Part shown: piece after piece, positions 34,524 through 43,666 of the stretch
Position numbering within the stretch: position 1 is the first letter of the stretch
How the letters are laid out: each line of letters opens with the position of its first letter
Source: Halovenus halobia
GTDB lineage: Archaea > Halobacteriota > Halobacteria > Halobacteriales > Haloarculaceae
Direction: 5' to 3'
NCBI RefSeq assembly: GCF_051414135.1
Contig: NZ_JBLKOA010000001.1
Location: 992,001 to 1,056,000 of the forward strand
DNA: 64,000 bases
Position numbers and translations under genes: made by a program
Notes under the pieces: generated by a model
Told to the model about the DNA's origin: nothing
Database searches by the model: none
What the model saw: the letters and a program-made list of their open reading frames with translations, nothing else

Positions 34524-35714
34524 ATGGCCGACTCCCCAGACCGGTTCGTCGCGACAACAGAGCTACGCGATGGCCAGCCTGCGCCCGAGGAGTGGGACCC
34601 ACTCACGGGCGACGTGCCGTGGATATCCCAGTTTTTGGCACGACTCCCTGACGCTGACCGTAAGGTTGCGGTCCTCACTACTGAGTCGGGGGCGACGGAG
34701 ACACAGCAGACTACCTTCGAGCAGGTGCGGTCGGCGTGGCTCGCGGCCGAGCACTCTGCTGGGGTCATATCGGTGCTCGCTCACGGCGACAGCCCGCGGC
34801 CGTGGTTTGCGGTTGACCCGTGGGCACCGTTGCCCACAGACAGCCGCCCGCCGGCAACCGTCCGCGCTCTTCTCATCGACCTCGCGGAGGGCGTCTGGCA
34901 GATTGAATCCGCCGGCTGGACCCCGCCGACCCGCGCGCAGTTTCGGTTCTCTCCGGAGACGGGCCGCGCAGCCGTTTGCTGGCCGCTGGGTGACACTGGC
35001 GGACCAAGCGGTGTGGAACGCGTTGCTGCGGCTGGGTACGAACTGCTGACTGGCGAGGCGGTCCCCGACGGTAACCTCGTCTGGCCCGGCGCGGGTGACC
35101 CACCGCAACTGTGGGACGTGCTCGAAACTGCCCTCACAAGCCCTTCGACGTACGCGAACTGTTACGAGTTCAAACGCGCACTGCTGTTCGGCCCGACGAC
35201 ACCGCTGGCTGGCCCGCCGGTCGCCGAGTCAGCGTCGCCACCGACAGAGGAGTCTCAATCGACGGGGGCTGGCGGTGGTGGACAGCTGAGCCGTCGCGCT
35301 GCCGTGGGTGTCCTCGGACTGGGTGCGCTGGGACTCACGGGACTGTTCGCCCGCGGGAGCGACACCGACTCCTCCACGGAGCAGTCTCAGGACGATGGGC
35401 TGCCAGACGCCTCGTTCCGGTTTATCCAGCACCCAAACACACTCAGAGTAACTCACGCCGGCGGTGACACAATCGACGCGGGCAATCTCTTTGTCAGAAA
35501 TCCACGCATCAGCGGAGAAAACATCTACCTCTGGAGTGACTATCCGGGATACGACGACCAGACACCTGTCTCAGAAGGGGATTCGATTCTCATCGACCGG
35601 AAGGTCATGAGTATGTGGTTCGCCGAGGTTGTCTGGCAATCGTCGGACGGCAGCCGTGAAGTCGTCCTGGAGGAGCGAAAAATCAGCGAAGAAGAGGGCT
35701 TCGGTGAGGGATAA
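34524..35714 (+). CDS. Pseudokinase-like protein with one membrane helix and a pilin-type C-terminal domain
   Basis: 396 residues in three parts. Residues 40-225 resemble a degenerate Ser/Thr kinase: HSAGVISVLAHGDSPRPWFA fits the hinge region, LAEGVWQIESAGWTPP the catalytic-loop helix, AVCWPLG the DFG position, YELLTGEAVP the 'YxLLTGxxP' stretch, and SPSTYANCYEFKRALL the end of the C-lobe. The beta-3 lysine, HRD and DFG residues are absent. Residues 256-275 (SRRAAVGVLGLGALGLTGLF) form one membrane helix preceded by an arginine pair. Residues 297-388 resemble the beta domain of haloarchaeal type IV pilins (RVTHAGGDTIDAGNLFVR, then VVWQSSDGSREVVL). A cytoplasmic sensor/scaffold joined to an external beta domain is inferred. 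Family assignment is by eye and the function is unknown. Confidence 0.6.
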   Translation: MADSPDRFVATTELRDGQPAPEEWDPLTGDVPWISQFLARLPDADRKVAVLTTESGATETQQTTFEQVRSAWLAAEHSAGVISVLAHGDSPRPWFAVDPWAPLPTDSRPPATVRALLIDLAEGVWQIESAGWTPPTRAQFRFSPETGRAAVCWPLGDTGGPSGVERVAAAGYELLTGEAVPDGNLVWPGAGDPPQLWDVLETALTSPSTYANCYEFKRALLFGPTTPLAGPPVAESASPPTEESQSTGAGGGGQLSRRAAVGVLGLGALGLTGLFARGSDTDSSTEQSQDDGLPDASFRFIQHPNTLRVTHAGGDTIDAGNLFVRNPRISGENIYLWSDYPGYDDQTPVSEGDSILIDRKVMSMWFAEVVWQSSDGSREVVLEERKISEEEGFGEG

Positions 35715-35744
35715 GTATTTTCGGCTGGCTGCTGACAAACCGGT

Positions 35745-36194
35745 ATGCCCGGTCTGTACTACGAGGAATTCGAGGTCGGTCAGCGAATCGAACACGACAA
35801 GCGGCGGACGGTCAGCGAGGCGGACAACCAGCAGTTCTGCGATATGACGATGAACCAGCAGCCGTTGCATCTCGACAGCGAGTTCGCCGCCGAGACGCAG
35901 TTCGGCGAGCGCATCGTCAACGGACTGTACACCATGTCGCTTGCCGTCGGGTTGACGATTGCCGACACGACAGACGGCACGATTGTCGCGAACCTGAGCT
36001 ACGACAACGTCGAACATCCAACCCCAGTAACCCACGGCGACACCATCCGTGCCGAGACAGAAGTACTGGACAAGCGCGAAACGAGCGACGGCGAGCGCGG
36101 CGTCGTGACGATGCTCGTCGAGGCGTTCAACCAGGACGACGAACTGGTCTGCTCACTGGAACGGACGGCGCTGTCGCTGAAGCGCGACACCTAA
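35745..36194 (+). CDS. MaoC-like hot-dog dehydratase
   Basis: 149 residues, single hot-dog domain. GLYYEEFEVGQRIEHDKRRT opens the fold, DNQQFCDMTMNQQPLHLDSE holds the hydratase-2-like segment with the active-site acid and histidine, and FGERIVNGLYTMSLAVGL is the central helix. It would hydrate an enoyl-CoA or a related thioester. A TATA-like AAGTATTTT near 35713-35721 is about 27 bp before the ATG. Its neighbourhood with a CitE-like lyase suggests CoA-ester metabolism; the substrate is unknown. It is far shorter than the double-domain mesaconyl-CoA hydratase. Confidence 0.88.
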   Translation: MPGLYYEEFEVGQRIEHDKRRTVSEADNQQFCDMTMNQQPLHLDSEFAAETQFGERIVNGLYTMSLAVGLTIADTTDGTIVANLSYDNVEHPTPVTHGDTIRAETEVLDKRETSDGERGVVTMLVEAFNQDDELVCSLERTALSLKRDT

Positions 36195-36246
36195 TGTGCG
36201 CCACGGCGGTTGGATTTATGTTCTCCTGTCTCGTACGTCGCCGCGA

Positions 36247-37173
36247 ATGGCCTCCCGATTGCGCGTGCGAGGATTCGCTGTCCTGCTGGCGCTGACCTGT
36301 GTTGCACTGGCAGCTAGCGGTGCCGGCCCAGCAATCTCGCCAGACGCCGCTGTTTCCGCCCAATCTGGGCAGGGCTCGGTGACTGACGTAACGCTCGAAA
36401 ACTCTGCTGTGCAAACTGGCGAGACGGTGCGCGTCACCGCTATCGTCGAAAATACTGGGGCCGAGCGGGCAACAATTCCGGCGACGTTGACGCTTGACGG
36501 CGAGTCAGTTGCGACACGGGAGCCGTCAGTTGACCCCGAATTTCCCGTTGTCGTCACCTTCGAGGTAACCGTCTCAGACGCCGGCGAGTACACTGTCGCG
36601 GTCAACGGCGTCGACACAGCGCAGACACTGACTGTTACGGCACCCGAAAGCTCCGAGAACGGCGACAACAGCAACTCCGGCAACGATGGAGTCCCGACTG
36701 AGCAATCACCGACGACAGTCTCAGTCGACTCGGAGAACGTGAGCATCGAGAGTGTAGAGCTCGGCTCGCCGTCGGCCGCAGTCGGCGAGACGGTCGAAGT
36801 GACGGCAACGCTGGTAAACACCGGTCCCGAGGTGGTCAATGTCTCTGTCGCGCTCGAATTCGACGGCGAGGTAGTCACCACCGCGACAGCAGAGAATATT
36901 CTCTCACAGCAGACCACAGCGGGAGTGACAATTCCGTACACCTTCACCTACAAACCGCAGCAGGCAGGCACGTACACTGTGAGCGTCAACGGCACCGAGG
37001 CAGGAACTCAACTCGACGTGTCGGGCGGCGGGGGGCTTTTCGGATTCCTCCCTAACCTCCCGCTTGGCTTCCTCCCGCTTGGACTGCTCAGAACGGTCGC
37101 ACTGTTTGTCCTGCTGCCAATCGCGGCCGTCTATCTCGTCCTCAAGGCGATGGCTATCTATCTCGGCTACTGA
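36247..37173 (+). CDS. Exported protein with two CARDB-type Ig-like repeats and C-terminal membrane anchor
   Basis: 308 residues. A basic N-terminus and hydrophobic core (FAVLLALTCVALAAS) form a Sec signal. Two beta-sandwich repeats follow, about residues 45-130 and 160-260, each with the pattern VxxGExVxVTAxVxNTG. They are separated by a Ser/Asn/Gly-rich linker. The C-terminus has a hydrophobic helix (RTVALFVLLPIAAVYLVLKA). It is probably a cell-surface adhesion or matrix protein held in the membrane. The ATG at 36247 directly precedes the signal; the extension upstream is not typical. Its 3' end overlaps the end of fbp by 7 bp in convergent orientation. Confidence 0.85.
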   Translation: MASRLRVRGFAVLLALTCVALAASGAGPAISPDAAVSAQSGQGSVTDVTLENSAVQTGETVRVTAIVENTGAERATIPATLTLDGESVATREPSVDPEFPVVVTFEVTVSDAGEYTVAVNGVDTAQTLTVTAPESSENGDNSNSGNDGVPTEQSPTTVSVDSENVSIESVELGSPSAAVGETVEVTATLVNTGPEVVNVSVALEFDGEVVTTATAENILSQQTTAGVTIPYTFTYKPQQAGTYTVSVNGTEAGTQLDVSGGGGLFGFLPNLPLGFLPLGLLRTVALFVLLPIAAVYLVLKAMAIYLGY

Positions 37174-38018
37174 CCGTCCAGAGCCGATTCGAGGTCGTCA
37201 ATCAGTGACTCGTTGCCGACGAACACCGGCGTCCGTTCGTGCAACTCGGTTGCTTCCTTCGTGAGTAACGACTGTGTGCCGTCTGTCGAAGCGCCGCCGG
37301 CCGCCGAGACGATAGCGGCGATTGGGTGGCCCTCGAAGAGGAGGCGGAGTTTCCCTTCTGGCTGGTCGGCAAGCATCGGGTAGCCGAAGAGTCCGCCGTA
37401 CGTGAGTATCTGGTTTACGTCACCGACCATTGCGCCGCTGTAGCGGAGCTTCAGTCGCCTTTCTTCGATTTCTTTCACGAAGGTACTGAAATCGTCGGGC
37501 CAGTCCGGCGCTCGACCGCCGAAGCCATAGACCGTCGGGTCCGCGGGAACGGTTATGTCTTCCTGAAGGACTGAGCGCTCGTCGTCTTCAAGCAGATACT
37601 CGGTAACGGTTTCATCGACAGCAGTGACCATCGTCGTCGTCGGCCCGTAGAGGACGTACGCTGCTGCCTGCAGCGCCTCGCCGGCGGCAGGGAGGGGCTC
37701 GTCGTAGACACCGATGATCGTTCCCATTCCGTTGTTTGATTTGAGATTGGAGGAGCCGTCGAGGGGGTCGGAGGCGACGTGGTACGAACCACTGTCCTCG
37801 GCCACGGCGTCGCGTTCTTCGCTCGCGTACGAGCCAACGGCAGGAATATCGAGCAGGCGCTGTTCGAGCAGTTCGTCGGCGTAGACATCGGCCGCGAGCT
37901 GTCGGTCGCCGGTCGGGTTGTGACCCTCCGCGTAGGAACGACGCTCGCCGAGCACCCCTCGTACTTCCGCTGCTGTCTCGGCGACAGCGTCGAAGATTGC
38001 GTCGATGGTGTCAGTCAT
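37167..38018 (-). CDS. fbp: Fructose-1,6-bisphosphatase, class I
   Basis: 283 residues. It hydrolyses fructose 1,6-bisphosphate to fructose 6-phosphate in gluconeogenesis. The metal-binding signature SDPLDGSSNLKSN is near residue 83, with the upstream YASEERD contributing a further metal ligand, and the substrate-site LKLRYSGAMVGDVNQIL near 190. It lies 2 bp after the end of the aldolase gene on the same strand, so aldolase and phosphatase form one operon that converts triose phosphates to hexose phosphate. Confidence 0.96.
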   Translation of the reverse strand: MTDTIDAIFDAVAETAAEVRGVLGERRSYAEGHNPTGDRQLAADVYADELLEQRLLDIPAVGSYASEERDAVAEDSGSYHVASDPLDGSSNLKSNNGMGTIIGVYDEPLPAAGEALQAAAYVLYGPTTTMVTAVDETVTEYLLEDDERSVLQEDITVPADPTVYGFGGRAPDWPDDFSTFVKEIEERRLKLRYSGAMVGDVNQILTYGGLFGYPMLADQPEGKLRLLFEGHPIAAIVSAAGGASTDGTQSLLTKEATELHERTPVFVGNESLIDDLESALDGQ

Positions 38019-38020
38019 CG

Positions 38021-38818
38021 CTACGACTCGGTCGCGGCGAGTGCGGTCTCGACAGAACTCTCCTCGAAGATAATCTCTTCGAGGCCGTCGAGAATCGCTT
38101 CGGGGTTCTCACGCTGGAAGACGTTGCGACCGACCGCGAGTCCGGCCGCGCCAGCGTCCATTGCACCCTTGACCGTTTCGAGGAACTCTCGGTCGCTGGT
38201 CTTCGAGCCACCCGACATGACAACTTTCGTCCGGCCGGCCATCTCCACAACTTCTTCCATCGCTTCGGGACTGCCCGGATATTTCACCTTGGCAACGTCA
38301 GCGCCGAGTTCCATCGCCTGTCGAGCGGCGTAGGAAATGACGCCAGATTTCTTGTCGTTTTTGACGCCCTGGCCGCGCGGGTAGGCCCAGGCGACGACTG
38401 GCATGTCGTGTGCTCGGGCGGCCTCGTGGGCGTCGCGGAACTCCTCGACCATCTCGATTTCGTGGTTCGAACCGCCGTACAGCGTGAAGCCAATCGAGTC
38501 TGCGCCGACCTCGTCGGCGTACTCAACCGACCAGTTGACTGCCGAGTCTGGTTCGCCCATCCACAGATCCGACGTGCCGTTGATTTTGGCGAGCAGCGTC
38601 ACGTCGTCGGCGTAGTCGGGATAGTAGCCCTCGCCGATACCTTTCTGGACTGCGAGGCTGGTCACTGCCGGGTGTGTTGCGACCTCGAAGACGTGTTCGG
38701 GGTCCGCGCTCTCGGGAACCGCCTCGAAGTCGACCGGCCCGTGTTCGAGTCCGTGGTCGTACGCCAGGATGAGTATCTTGCCGTCCCGCGTCAGCGGTGA
38801 ATCATCGATAGGTTGCAT
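38021..38818 (-). CDS. fba: Archaeal class I fructose-bisphosphate aldolase (DhnA/DeoC-LacD type)
   Basis: 265 residues, TIM-barrel. The N-terminal LILAYDHGLEHGP is the conserved first strand, GGSKTSDREFLETVKGAMDAGAAGLAVG the phosphate-binding C-terminus, and the lysine of DVAKVKYPG is the probable Schiff-base residue. Relatives also include the ketose synthase of the archaeal aromatic pathway, but pairing with fbp favours aldolase in gluconeogenesis from glycerol-derived DHAP. Start at 38818. Confidence 0.92.
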   Translation of the reverse strand: MQPIDDSPLTRDGKILILAYDHGLEHGPVDFEAVPESADPEHVFEVATHPAVTSLAVQKGIGEGYYPDYADDVTLLAKINGTSDLWMGEPDSAVNWSVEYADEVGADSIGFTLYGGSNHEIEMVEEFRDAHEAARAHDMPVVAWAYPRGQGVKNDKKSGVISYAARQAMELGADVAKVKYPGSPEAMEEVVEMAGRTKVVMSGGSKTSDREFLETVKGAMDAGAAGLAVGRNVFQRENPEAILDGLEEIIFEESSVETALAATES

Positions 38819-38929
38819 TGTATTTGTTGGTGCGTACAGTCGGCGTAAATGCTTTACTCAACGAATCTCTGACCCGTTTGTTTGCCTCCGTCCCACACAC
38901 TTACGCCGCTCGCAGTCTCACTCGGAGGT

Positions 38930-39790
38930 ATGCGCGAACTTACAGCTATCGACACCGTCGGCGTCGTCGGCGCGGGTAACATGGGCAACGGCATCGCACA
39001 GGCCGCGGCGATGGCGGGCTACGACGTCGTGATGCGCGACATCGAACAGGAGTACGTCGACAACGGCATCGAAAACATCGAGTACAGCCTCGACAGACTC
39101 GTCTCCCGCGACGCGATTGAGGAGTCGACTGCCGAACAGACACTCCAGCGAATCACGGGCACGACCGACCTTTCGGACCTCGCTCAGGCCGACCTCGTTG
39201 TCGAGGCGGTTCTCGAAGAGATGGCTGTCAAAAAGGAAGTATTCGAGGAACTCGACACGATTATCGACGACGATGTCGTGCTCGCGACGAACACCAGCAC
39301 GCTCTCGATTACGAGCATCGCCGCGGCAACTGACCGCCCCGAGTTGGTCGTCGGCTTGCACTTCATGAATCCTGTCCCGATCATGGAGGGCGTCGAAGTC
39401 GTCGTCGGCGAGAAAACAGACAGCGAGGTTGTCGAACTGGCTCACGACTTCGCTGAAGACCTGGACAAGACGACGTGGGAATCAGAGGACAAGCCCGGAT
39501 TCGTCGTTAACCGCGTGTTGATGCCCTGGATCAACGAGGGAATCCGCGCCTACGACGAGGGCGTCGCGACCAAAGACGACATGGACACGGGGCTGAAACT
39601 CGGGACGAACGTCCCGATGGGGCCGCTGGAACTGGCCGACCACATCGGACTGGATATCGTTCTCAACGCCAGCAAGACGCTGCACGAAGAACTGGGTGAC
39701 CGGTACAAGCCAGCCTACCTGCTCAAACGGAAAGTTGAGGCTGGCGAACTCGGGAAAAAGACCGGGAAGGGATTTTACGAGTACGAGTAA
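38930..39790 (+). CDS. 3-hydroxyacyl-CoA dehydrogenase (3-hydroxybutyryl-CoA type)
   Basis: 286 residues, the length of stand-alone enzymes. The NAD-binding GVVGAGNMGNGIAQAAAMAG is at residues 11-30, the catalytic histidine is in GLHFMNPVPIMEGVE (about 138), and the C-terminal dimerisation domain includes KPGFVVNRVLMPWINEG. It oxidises 3-hydroxyacyl-CoA with NAD, in beta-oxidation, butyrate/PHA metabolism. The ATG at 38930 directly precedes the Rossmann fold; a GGAGG at 38924-38928 lies too close to be a normal ribosome-binding site. Confidence 0.95.
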   Translation: MRELTAIDTVGVVGAGNMGNGIAQAAAMAGYDVVMRDIEQEYVDNGIENIEYSLDRLVSRDAIEESTAEQTLQRITGTTDLSDLAQADLVVEAVLEEMAVKKEVFEELDTIIDDDVVLATNTSTLSITSIAAATDRPELVVGLHFMNPVPIMEGVEVVVGEKTDSEVVELAHDFAEDLDKTTWESEDKPGFVVNRVLMPWINEGIRAYDEGVATKDDMDTGLKLGTNVPMGPLELADHIGLDIVLNASKTLHEELGDRYKPAYLLKRKVEAGELGKKTGKGFYEYE

Positions 39791-39793
39791 CGG

Positions 39794-40225
39794 TCACTCG
39801 ATTGCGTCCGGGCGCGGCATCTCCTGGACCTCTCTGATGCGGGCTGTCTTCTCCACCGCGGCGTACTGTCGCTGCCACGCCCCCTCGGGAAAGAGGTTGT
39901 TCCGGTCGAACAGCGTCCGAGCGTCCTCTGTCAGCGCGTAGAACTTGTAGGGAAACTCTCGAAGTCGCTTCCCTTCCGGCAGTGAGTGGACCTCGACGAC
40001 CCCGACTTCGACCAGTGTCGCGAGGTGACGCCGGATGGAGTCTTCGCTCAGGCTGGGATTCATGTACGCCAGTTCCTCGACTGTCGGTGCACCCGCAGGA
40101 TGGCCGACGATATCCGCGATGAGATTTGCCCGCTTCTTGTCCGTGGCCTTTTGGAGCGCTCGCTGCGGATGAGATACCCGCTTTTCTGGTGGATTCCCTC
40201 GGTCTGTCCCAGATTCTGGAGGCAC
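39794..40225 (-). CDS. ArsR-like winged-helix transcriptional regulator
   Basis: 143 residues. A winged helix-turn-helix is visible at about residues 25-85 (ADIVGHPAGAPTVEELAYMN, then SEDSIRRHLATLVEVGVVEV), followed by a haloarchaeal-type tail (FYALTEDARTLFDRNNLFPE, then EKTARIREVQEMPRP). I choose the GTG at 40225 because an AATTATTTT box on the minus strand (40248-40256) lies 27 bp before it, as in leaderless genes; the longer frame would begin upstream of this promoter. It lies between the hydroxyacyl-CoA dehydrogenase (convergent) and ppsA; its target is unknown. Confidence 0.85.
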   Translation of the reverse strand: MPPESGTDRGNPPEKRVSHPQRALQKATDKKRANLIADIVGHPAGAPTVEELAYMNPSLSEDSIRRHLATLVEVGVVEVHSLPEGKRLREFPYKFYALTEDARTLFDRNNLFPEGAWQRQYAAVEKTARIREVQEMPRPDAIE

Positions 40226-40247
40226 AGTTGACCGTTCGACAGCCGGG

Positions 40248-40256
40248 AAAATAATT
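40248..40256 (-). promoter_or_regulatory. TATA-like box deciding the start of the winged-helix regulator
   Basis: AATTATTTT on the minus strand, centred about 27 bp before the GTG at 40225. It supports a leaderless mRNA beginning at that GTG rather than at the upstream TTG at 40297. Confidence 0.6.
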
Positions 40257-40306
40257 CGTTCGCCGATATCGAGACACTCGCCCGGCCTCAACAGCAACTC
40301 GGTTGT

Positions 40307-42574
40307 CTATCGAACCGAATCCAGCAGCAGCCGCTGTTCGACGCGCTTGACCTCGTGTTGGACATCACGAACTGCGTCGATGTTGGCGCTAATCGAGGTG
40401 ACGCCCTCGTTGACGAGGAACCGAACCATCTCGTTTTCAGAGCCGGCCTGGCCGCAGATGCTCGTCTCGATATCGTGCTCACGGCAGGTTTCGATAGTCT
40501 GGCCGATGAGTTCGAGAATCGAGGGGTGCATCGCGTCGTAGCGGTCGGCGACGTTCTCGTTGTTCCGGTCGACGGCCAGCGTGTACTGGGTGAGGTCGTT
40601 CGTTCCGAAGCTGGCGAAATCGATGCCCGTCTCGGCCATCTCCTCGATACCGAGGGCGGCCGCGGGCGTCTCGACCATCACACCCCACGAGCGTTTCTCG
40701 GTATCGATGCCAGCCTCTTCCATCAACTGTTTGGCCTGGAGCACGTCCTCGCTGTCGTTGACCAGCGGGAGCATGATCTCGACGTTGTCGTAGCCCATTT
40801 CGTACAGCTTCCGGAAGGCTTCGAGCTCGTACTTGAAGACTTCCGGTCGGTCGAGGCTGCGACGGATGCCCCGATATCCTAACATTGGATTGTGCTCTTC
40901 GGGTTCGTCCTCCCCACCTTCGAGTTGGCGGAACTCGTCGGTCGGCGCGTCGAGTGTCCGCGCTCGAACTGGTCGAGGATAGAACTCGTCGGCGACGGAC
41001 CGAACACCGTCGACAATCTGGTCGATGTAGGCCTCCTTGCCGTTCTCTTCGATGTACCGCTCGGGCGTCTTGCCCAGCGAGAGAATCATGTGCTCGATGC
41101 GGAGCAGTCCAACGCCGTCAGCGCCGGTCGCGGCTGCTCGCTCGGCAGCGTTTGGAATCGAGACGTTGACCTTGACACGGGTCGCGGTCATCGGCGTGAC
41201 CGGCGTGTCGGGTCTGACCTCCTCGACGGCGTCGTGGTCAGCGGTCTCGTCGGCACCGGCCTCGACGCTGCCTTTCTCGCCGTCGATGGTGATATACTGC
41301 CCATCTTCGAGCTGTTGGGTCGCGGTTTCGGCACCGACGACTGCCGGGACGCCCAGTTCTCGCGAGACGATGGCAGCGTGGGAAGTCGTTCCACCCTCGT
41401 CAGTGACGATTCCCGCGGCGCGTTTCATCGCCGGCACCATATCGGGCGTCGTCATTTCGGCGACGATGATGTCGCCCTCACCGATTTTGTCCAGCTGGTC
41501 GAGGTCGTAGATAATCTTCGCCTCGCCGGAGGCCCGGCCCGGCGTTGCACCAAGCCCCGAGACTGGAATTTCCTCGTCGTCTGACTGGACGGCCGCTGCG
41601 CCGCCGTCCGCGACGCCACTCTCGGCTGCCTCCTCGCTGATGGTCGTAATCGGTCGAGACTGGAGGAGATAGAGTTCGTCGTCGTAAATCGCCCACTCGA
41701 CATCCTGCGGGGTGCCGTAGTACTCCTCGATCATCTCCCCGGTCTCGCGCAGTTCCTCTAGTTCGGCGTCGGAGAGGACTTGCTCGCTCTGTTTGTCGGC
41801 AGGCACTTCTCGCTCGACCGTCTCGCCACTCTCCTCGTCGCGGACGTGCATCACCTTCTTTTCTGCGACAGTCTTGTCCTGTACGTCGCCAGTGTTGCGG
41901 TCGACGACGTAGTTGTCTGGCGTGACCGCTCCGGAGACGACGGCTTCACCGAGTCCCCAGGCAGCTTCGATGGTGACGACTGGTGCGCCGGTCGAGGGGT
42001 GGCTGGTGAACATAACGCCGCTTTTGTCGGCGTCGACCATCTGCTGGACAACGACCGCGATGTCGACGACTTCCTCCGCGAAGCCCTGCTCCTGCCGGTA
42101 GTAGAGCGCGCGCTGGGTGAACAGCGAGGCCCAGCACTCTCGGACCTTGTCGACTAACTCTTCGCCGGTGACGTTGAGGAACGTTTCCTGCTGGCCGGCG
42201 AACGATGCGTCTGGGAGGTCCTCAGCCGTCGCTGAGGAGCGGACCGCGACGGGCACGTCGTCACCGAGCTCACCGTACGCTCCGAGAATCTCCTCGTGGA
42301 GCTCCTCCGGCATGGGCGTTTCGCGGATGAGTTCCTGTGCGGCGTCGGCGGCCTCCGCGAGTGCCGCCGAATCTTCGGTCTCGATGTCGACGAGTTCGAA
42401 TAGCTCGTCTTCGATACCGGTTGCCTCGATAAACGAGCGGTACGTATCCGCCGTCACGACGAATGCAGGCGGGACTGGCAGGCCCGCGGAGGTCATCTCC
42501 CCGAGCGAAGCCGCTTTCCCGCCGACGGTTTCCAGGTCATCTCCCCGGATGTCGTCCAGCCAGAGTACAGCCAT
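40307..42574 (-). CDS. ppsA: Phosphoenolpyruvate synthase
   Basis: 755 residues in the usual three parts: ATP-binding domain (VGGKAASLGEMTSAGLPVPP at the start, AVRSSATAEDLPDASFAGQQ near 110), the swivelling phosphohistidine domain with GGTTSHAAIVSRELGVPAVV near 400, and the C-terminal PEP-binding barrel (GIDFASFGTNDLTQYTLAVD near 670, CGQAGSEN near 715). It makes PEP from pyruvate, ATP and water for gluconeogenesis, and thus works opposite to the fate of PEP at PEP carboxylase in the same window. The gene upstream on the same strand is phzF-like, over 100 bp away. Confidence 0.97.
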   Translation of the reverse strand: MAVLWLDDIRGDDLETVGGKAASLGEMTSAGLPVPPAFVVTADTYRSFIEATGIEDELFELVDIETEDSAALAEAADAAQELIRETPMPEELHEEILGAYGELGDDVPVAVRSSATAEDLPDASFAGQQETFLNVTGEELVDKVRECWASLFTQRALYYRQEQGFAEEVVDIAVVVQQMVDADKSGVMFTSHPSTGAPVVTIEAAWGLGEAVVSGAVTPDNYVVDRNTGDVQDKTVAEKKVMHVRDEESGETVEREVPADKQSEQVLSDAELEELRETGEMIEEYYGTPQDVEWAIYDDELYLLQSRPITTISEEAAESGVADGGAAAVQSDDEEIPVSGLGATPGRASGEAKIIYDLDQLDKIGEGDIIVAEMTTPDMVPAMKRAAGIVTDEGGTTSHAAIVSRELGVPAVVGAETATQQLEDGQYITIDGEKGSVEAGADETADHDAVEEVRPDTPVTPMTATRVKVNVSIPNAAERAAATGADGVGLLRIEHMILSLGKTPERYIEENGKEAYIDQIVDGVRSVADEFYPRPVRARTLDAPTDEFRQLEGGEDEPEEHNPMLGYRGIRRSLDRPEVFKYELEAFRKLYEMGYDNVEIMLPLVNDSEDVLQAKQLMEEAGIDTEKRSWGVMVETPAAALGIEEMAETGIDFASFGTNDLTQYTLAVDRNNENVADRYDAMHPSILELIGQTIETCREHDIETSICGQAGSENEMVRFLVNEGVTSISANIDAVRDVQHEVKRVEQRLLLDSVR

Positions 42575-42682
42575 GTACGTGGTCGTAGCATCACCGACAA
42601 ACGTAATGAAGCTTCTGAACCGCTACCGAGTCGTCCACATCTACTTACATTCCTCCCGGCCAGCTTGCGGATACAAGCACAC

Positions 42683-43564
42683 TCAGACCTCAATAATGTC
42701 GTCGTCGTCGTCCTCAGGGACCGCAAGTTCGCCGTCGAGTGTCGTCAGCGCCGTTCCACCGACGCTTGGCTCTGGCTCCACTGTCGCCCGCACCGTCGAT
42801 GGCCGCTCGATAAACGCGCCAGATTCAACGCCGATCTCGTCGCGCTCACCGTCGAAGACTGCGTGCTCGGTGAGATGTGCTGTACACGCCGCGACGCCGA
42901 CGCCACTCGCCGGGCGCTCACAGTCCCGGGCCTCGGGGTCGAACACTCTCGCGTGCACCTCGGTTTCCGCGACAAGCGTATCGAAGGTGAAGGCAACGAG
43001 GCGTCGGCAGTCGGCGGCGTCGAGCAGGTGCGCGACTGTCCCGCGGTCTGGGCTCGCCCCCGAAACGTGTTCGAGGAAGTTGACCGCGACAAGTAGCGTG
43101 CCGCCGAAGGAATCGACTCGCGCGGCCGGCAGGTCGGCACCCACATCTTCGAGTGTCGCTGCGTCGACGCCGATGGCGTCTGCAATCCAGTCGACGTCGA
43201 CAGCTGGGGGTTCGGGCGGTGCCGTCGGCAGGTGGACGGTCACTGTCCCGTGTTTGTCGAGGTTGACCTCGATAGACTCACTCTCTCCGGCAGCGAGTTC
43301 GTACATGCCGGGTTCGAGTGCGCCGCGGTTGTAGAGTCCAGCCAGCCCGGCGGTCGCTCCCGAGACCACCGCCTGCGAGCCATCGCAGTCTGTGTAGGAG
43401 ATAGTGTCGCCGTCGACAGAGACGACACCGCTGGTTCCGAGTTCACTCGCAACTCGGTGGTGTTGTGTTTCGGACAACTCCCCGCTGGGGTCGACCGCCA
43501 CCGGCCGCCCGCCGGTCGGTTCGTCGGCAAATGCGTCGACCAGTAGCACCTCTCGGCGTTGCAT
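42683..43564 (-). CDS. PhzF-family isomerase/epimerase-like protein
   Basis: 293 residues, two-domain alpha/beta fold of the PhzF/diaminopimelate epimerase class. The N-terminal VLLVDAFADEPTGGRPVAV is the family start; here PhzF's usual N of 'GNP' is replaced by R (GGRP). The second half has RVFDPEARDCERPASGVGVA and CTAHL. The reaction of most PhzF homologues is unknown. The C-terminus ends in an aspartate run. No phenazine genes are nearby, so a pigment role is unlikely. Confidence 0.88.
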   Translation of the reverse strand: MQRREVLLVDAFADEPTGGRPVAVDPSGELSETQHHRVASELGTSGVVSVDGDTISYTDCDGSQAVVSGATAGLAGLYNRGALEPGMYELAAGESESIEVNLDKHGTVTVHLPTAPPEPPAVDVDWIADAIGVDAATLEDVGADLPAARVDSFGGTLLVAVNFLEHVSGASPDRGTVAHLLDAADCRRLVAFTFDTLVAETEVHARVFDPEARDCERPASGVGVAACTAHLTEHAVFDGERDEIGVESGAFIERPSTVRATVEPEPSVGGTALTTLDGELAVPEDDDDDIIEV

Positions 43565-43666
43565 ATCCCTACCTCTCCCGCCACTGGAAAGAACCTGTTG
43601 CTCGCTCGTTTCCCGACCGGAGACTGACCGGCACCATTTACGGGACTTGGTTGTCTCCGTTCAGCT

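Noticed and set aside
40892..41584. Open frame antisense to ppsA
   Set aside because: It lies wholly inside PEP synthase, which has all its motifs on the minus strand.
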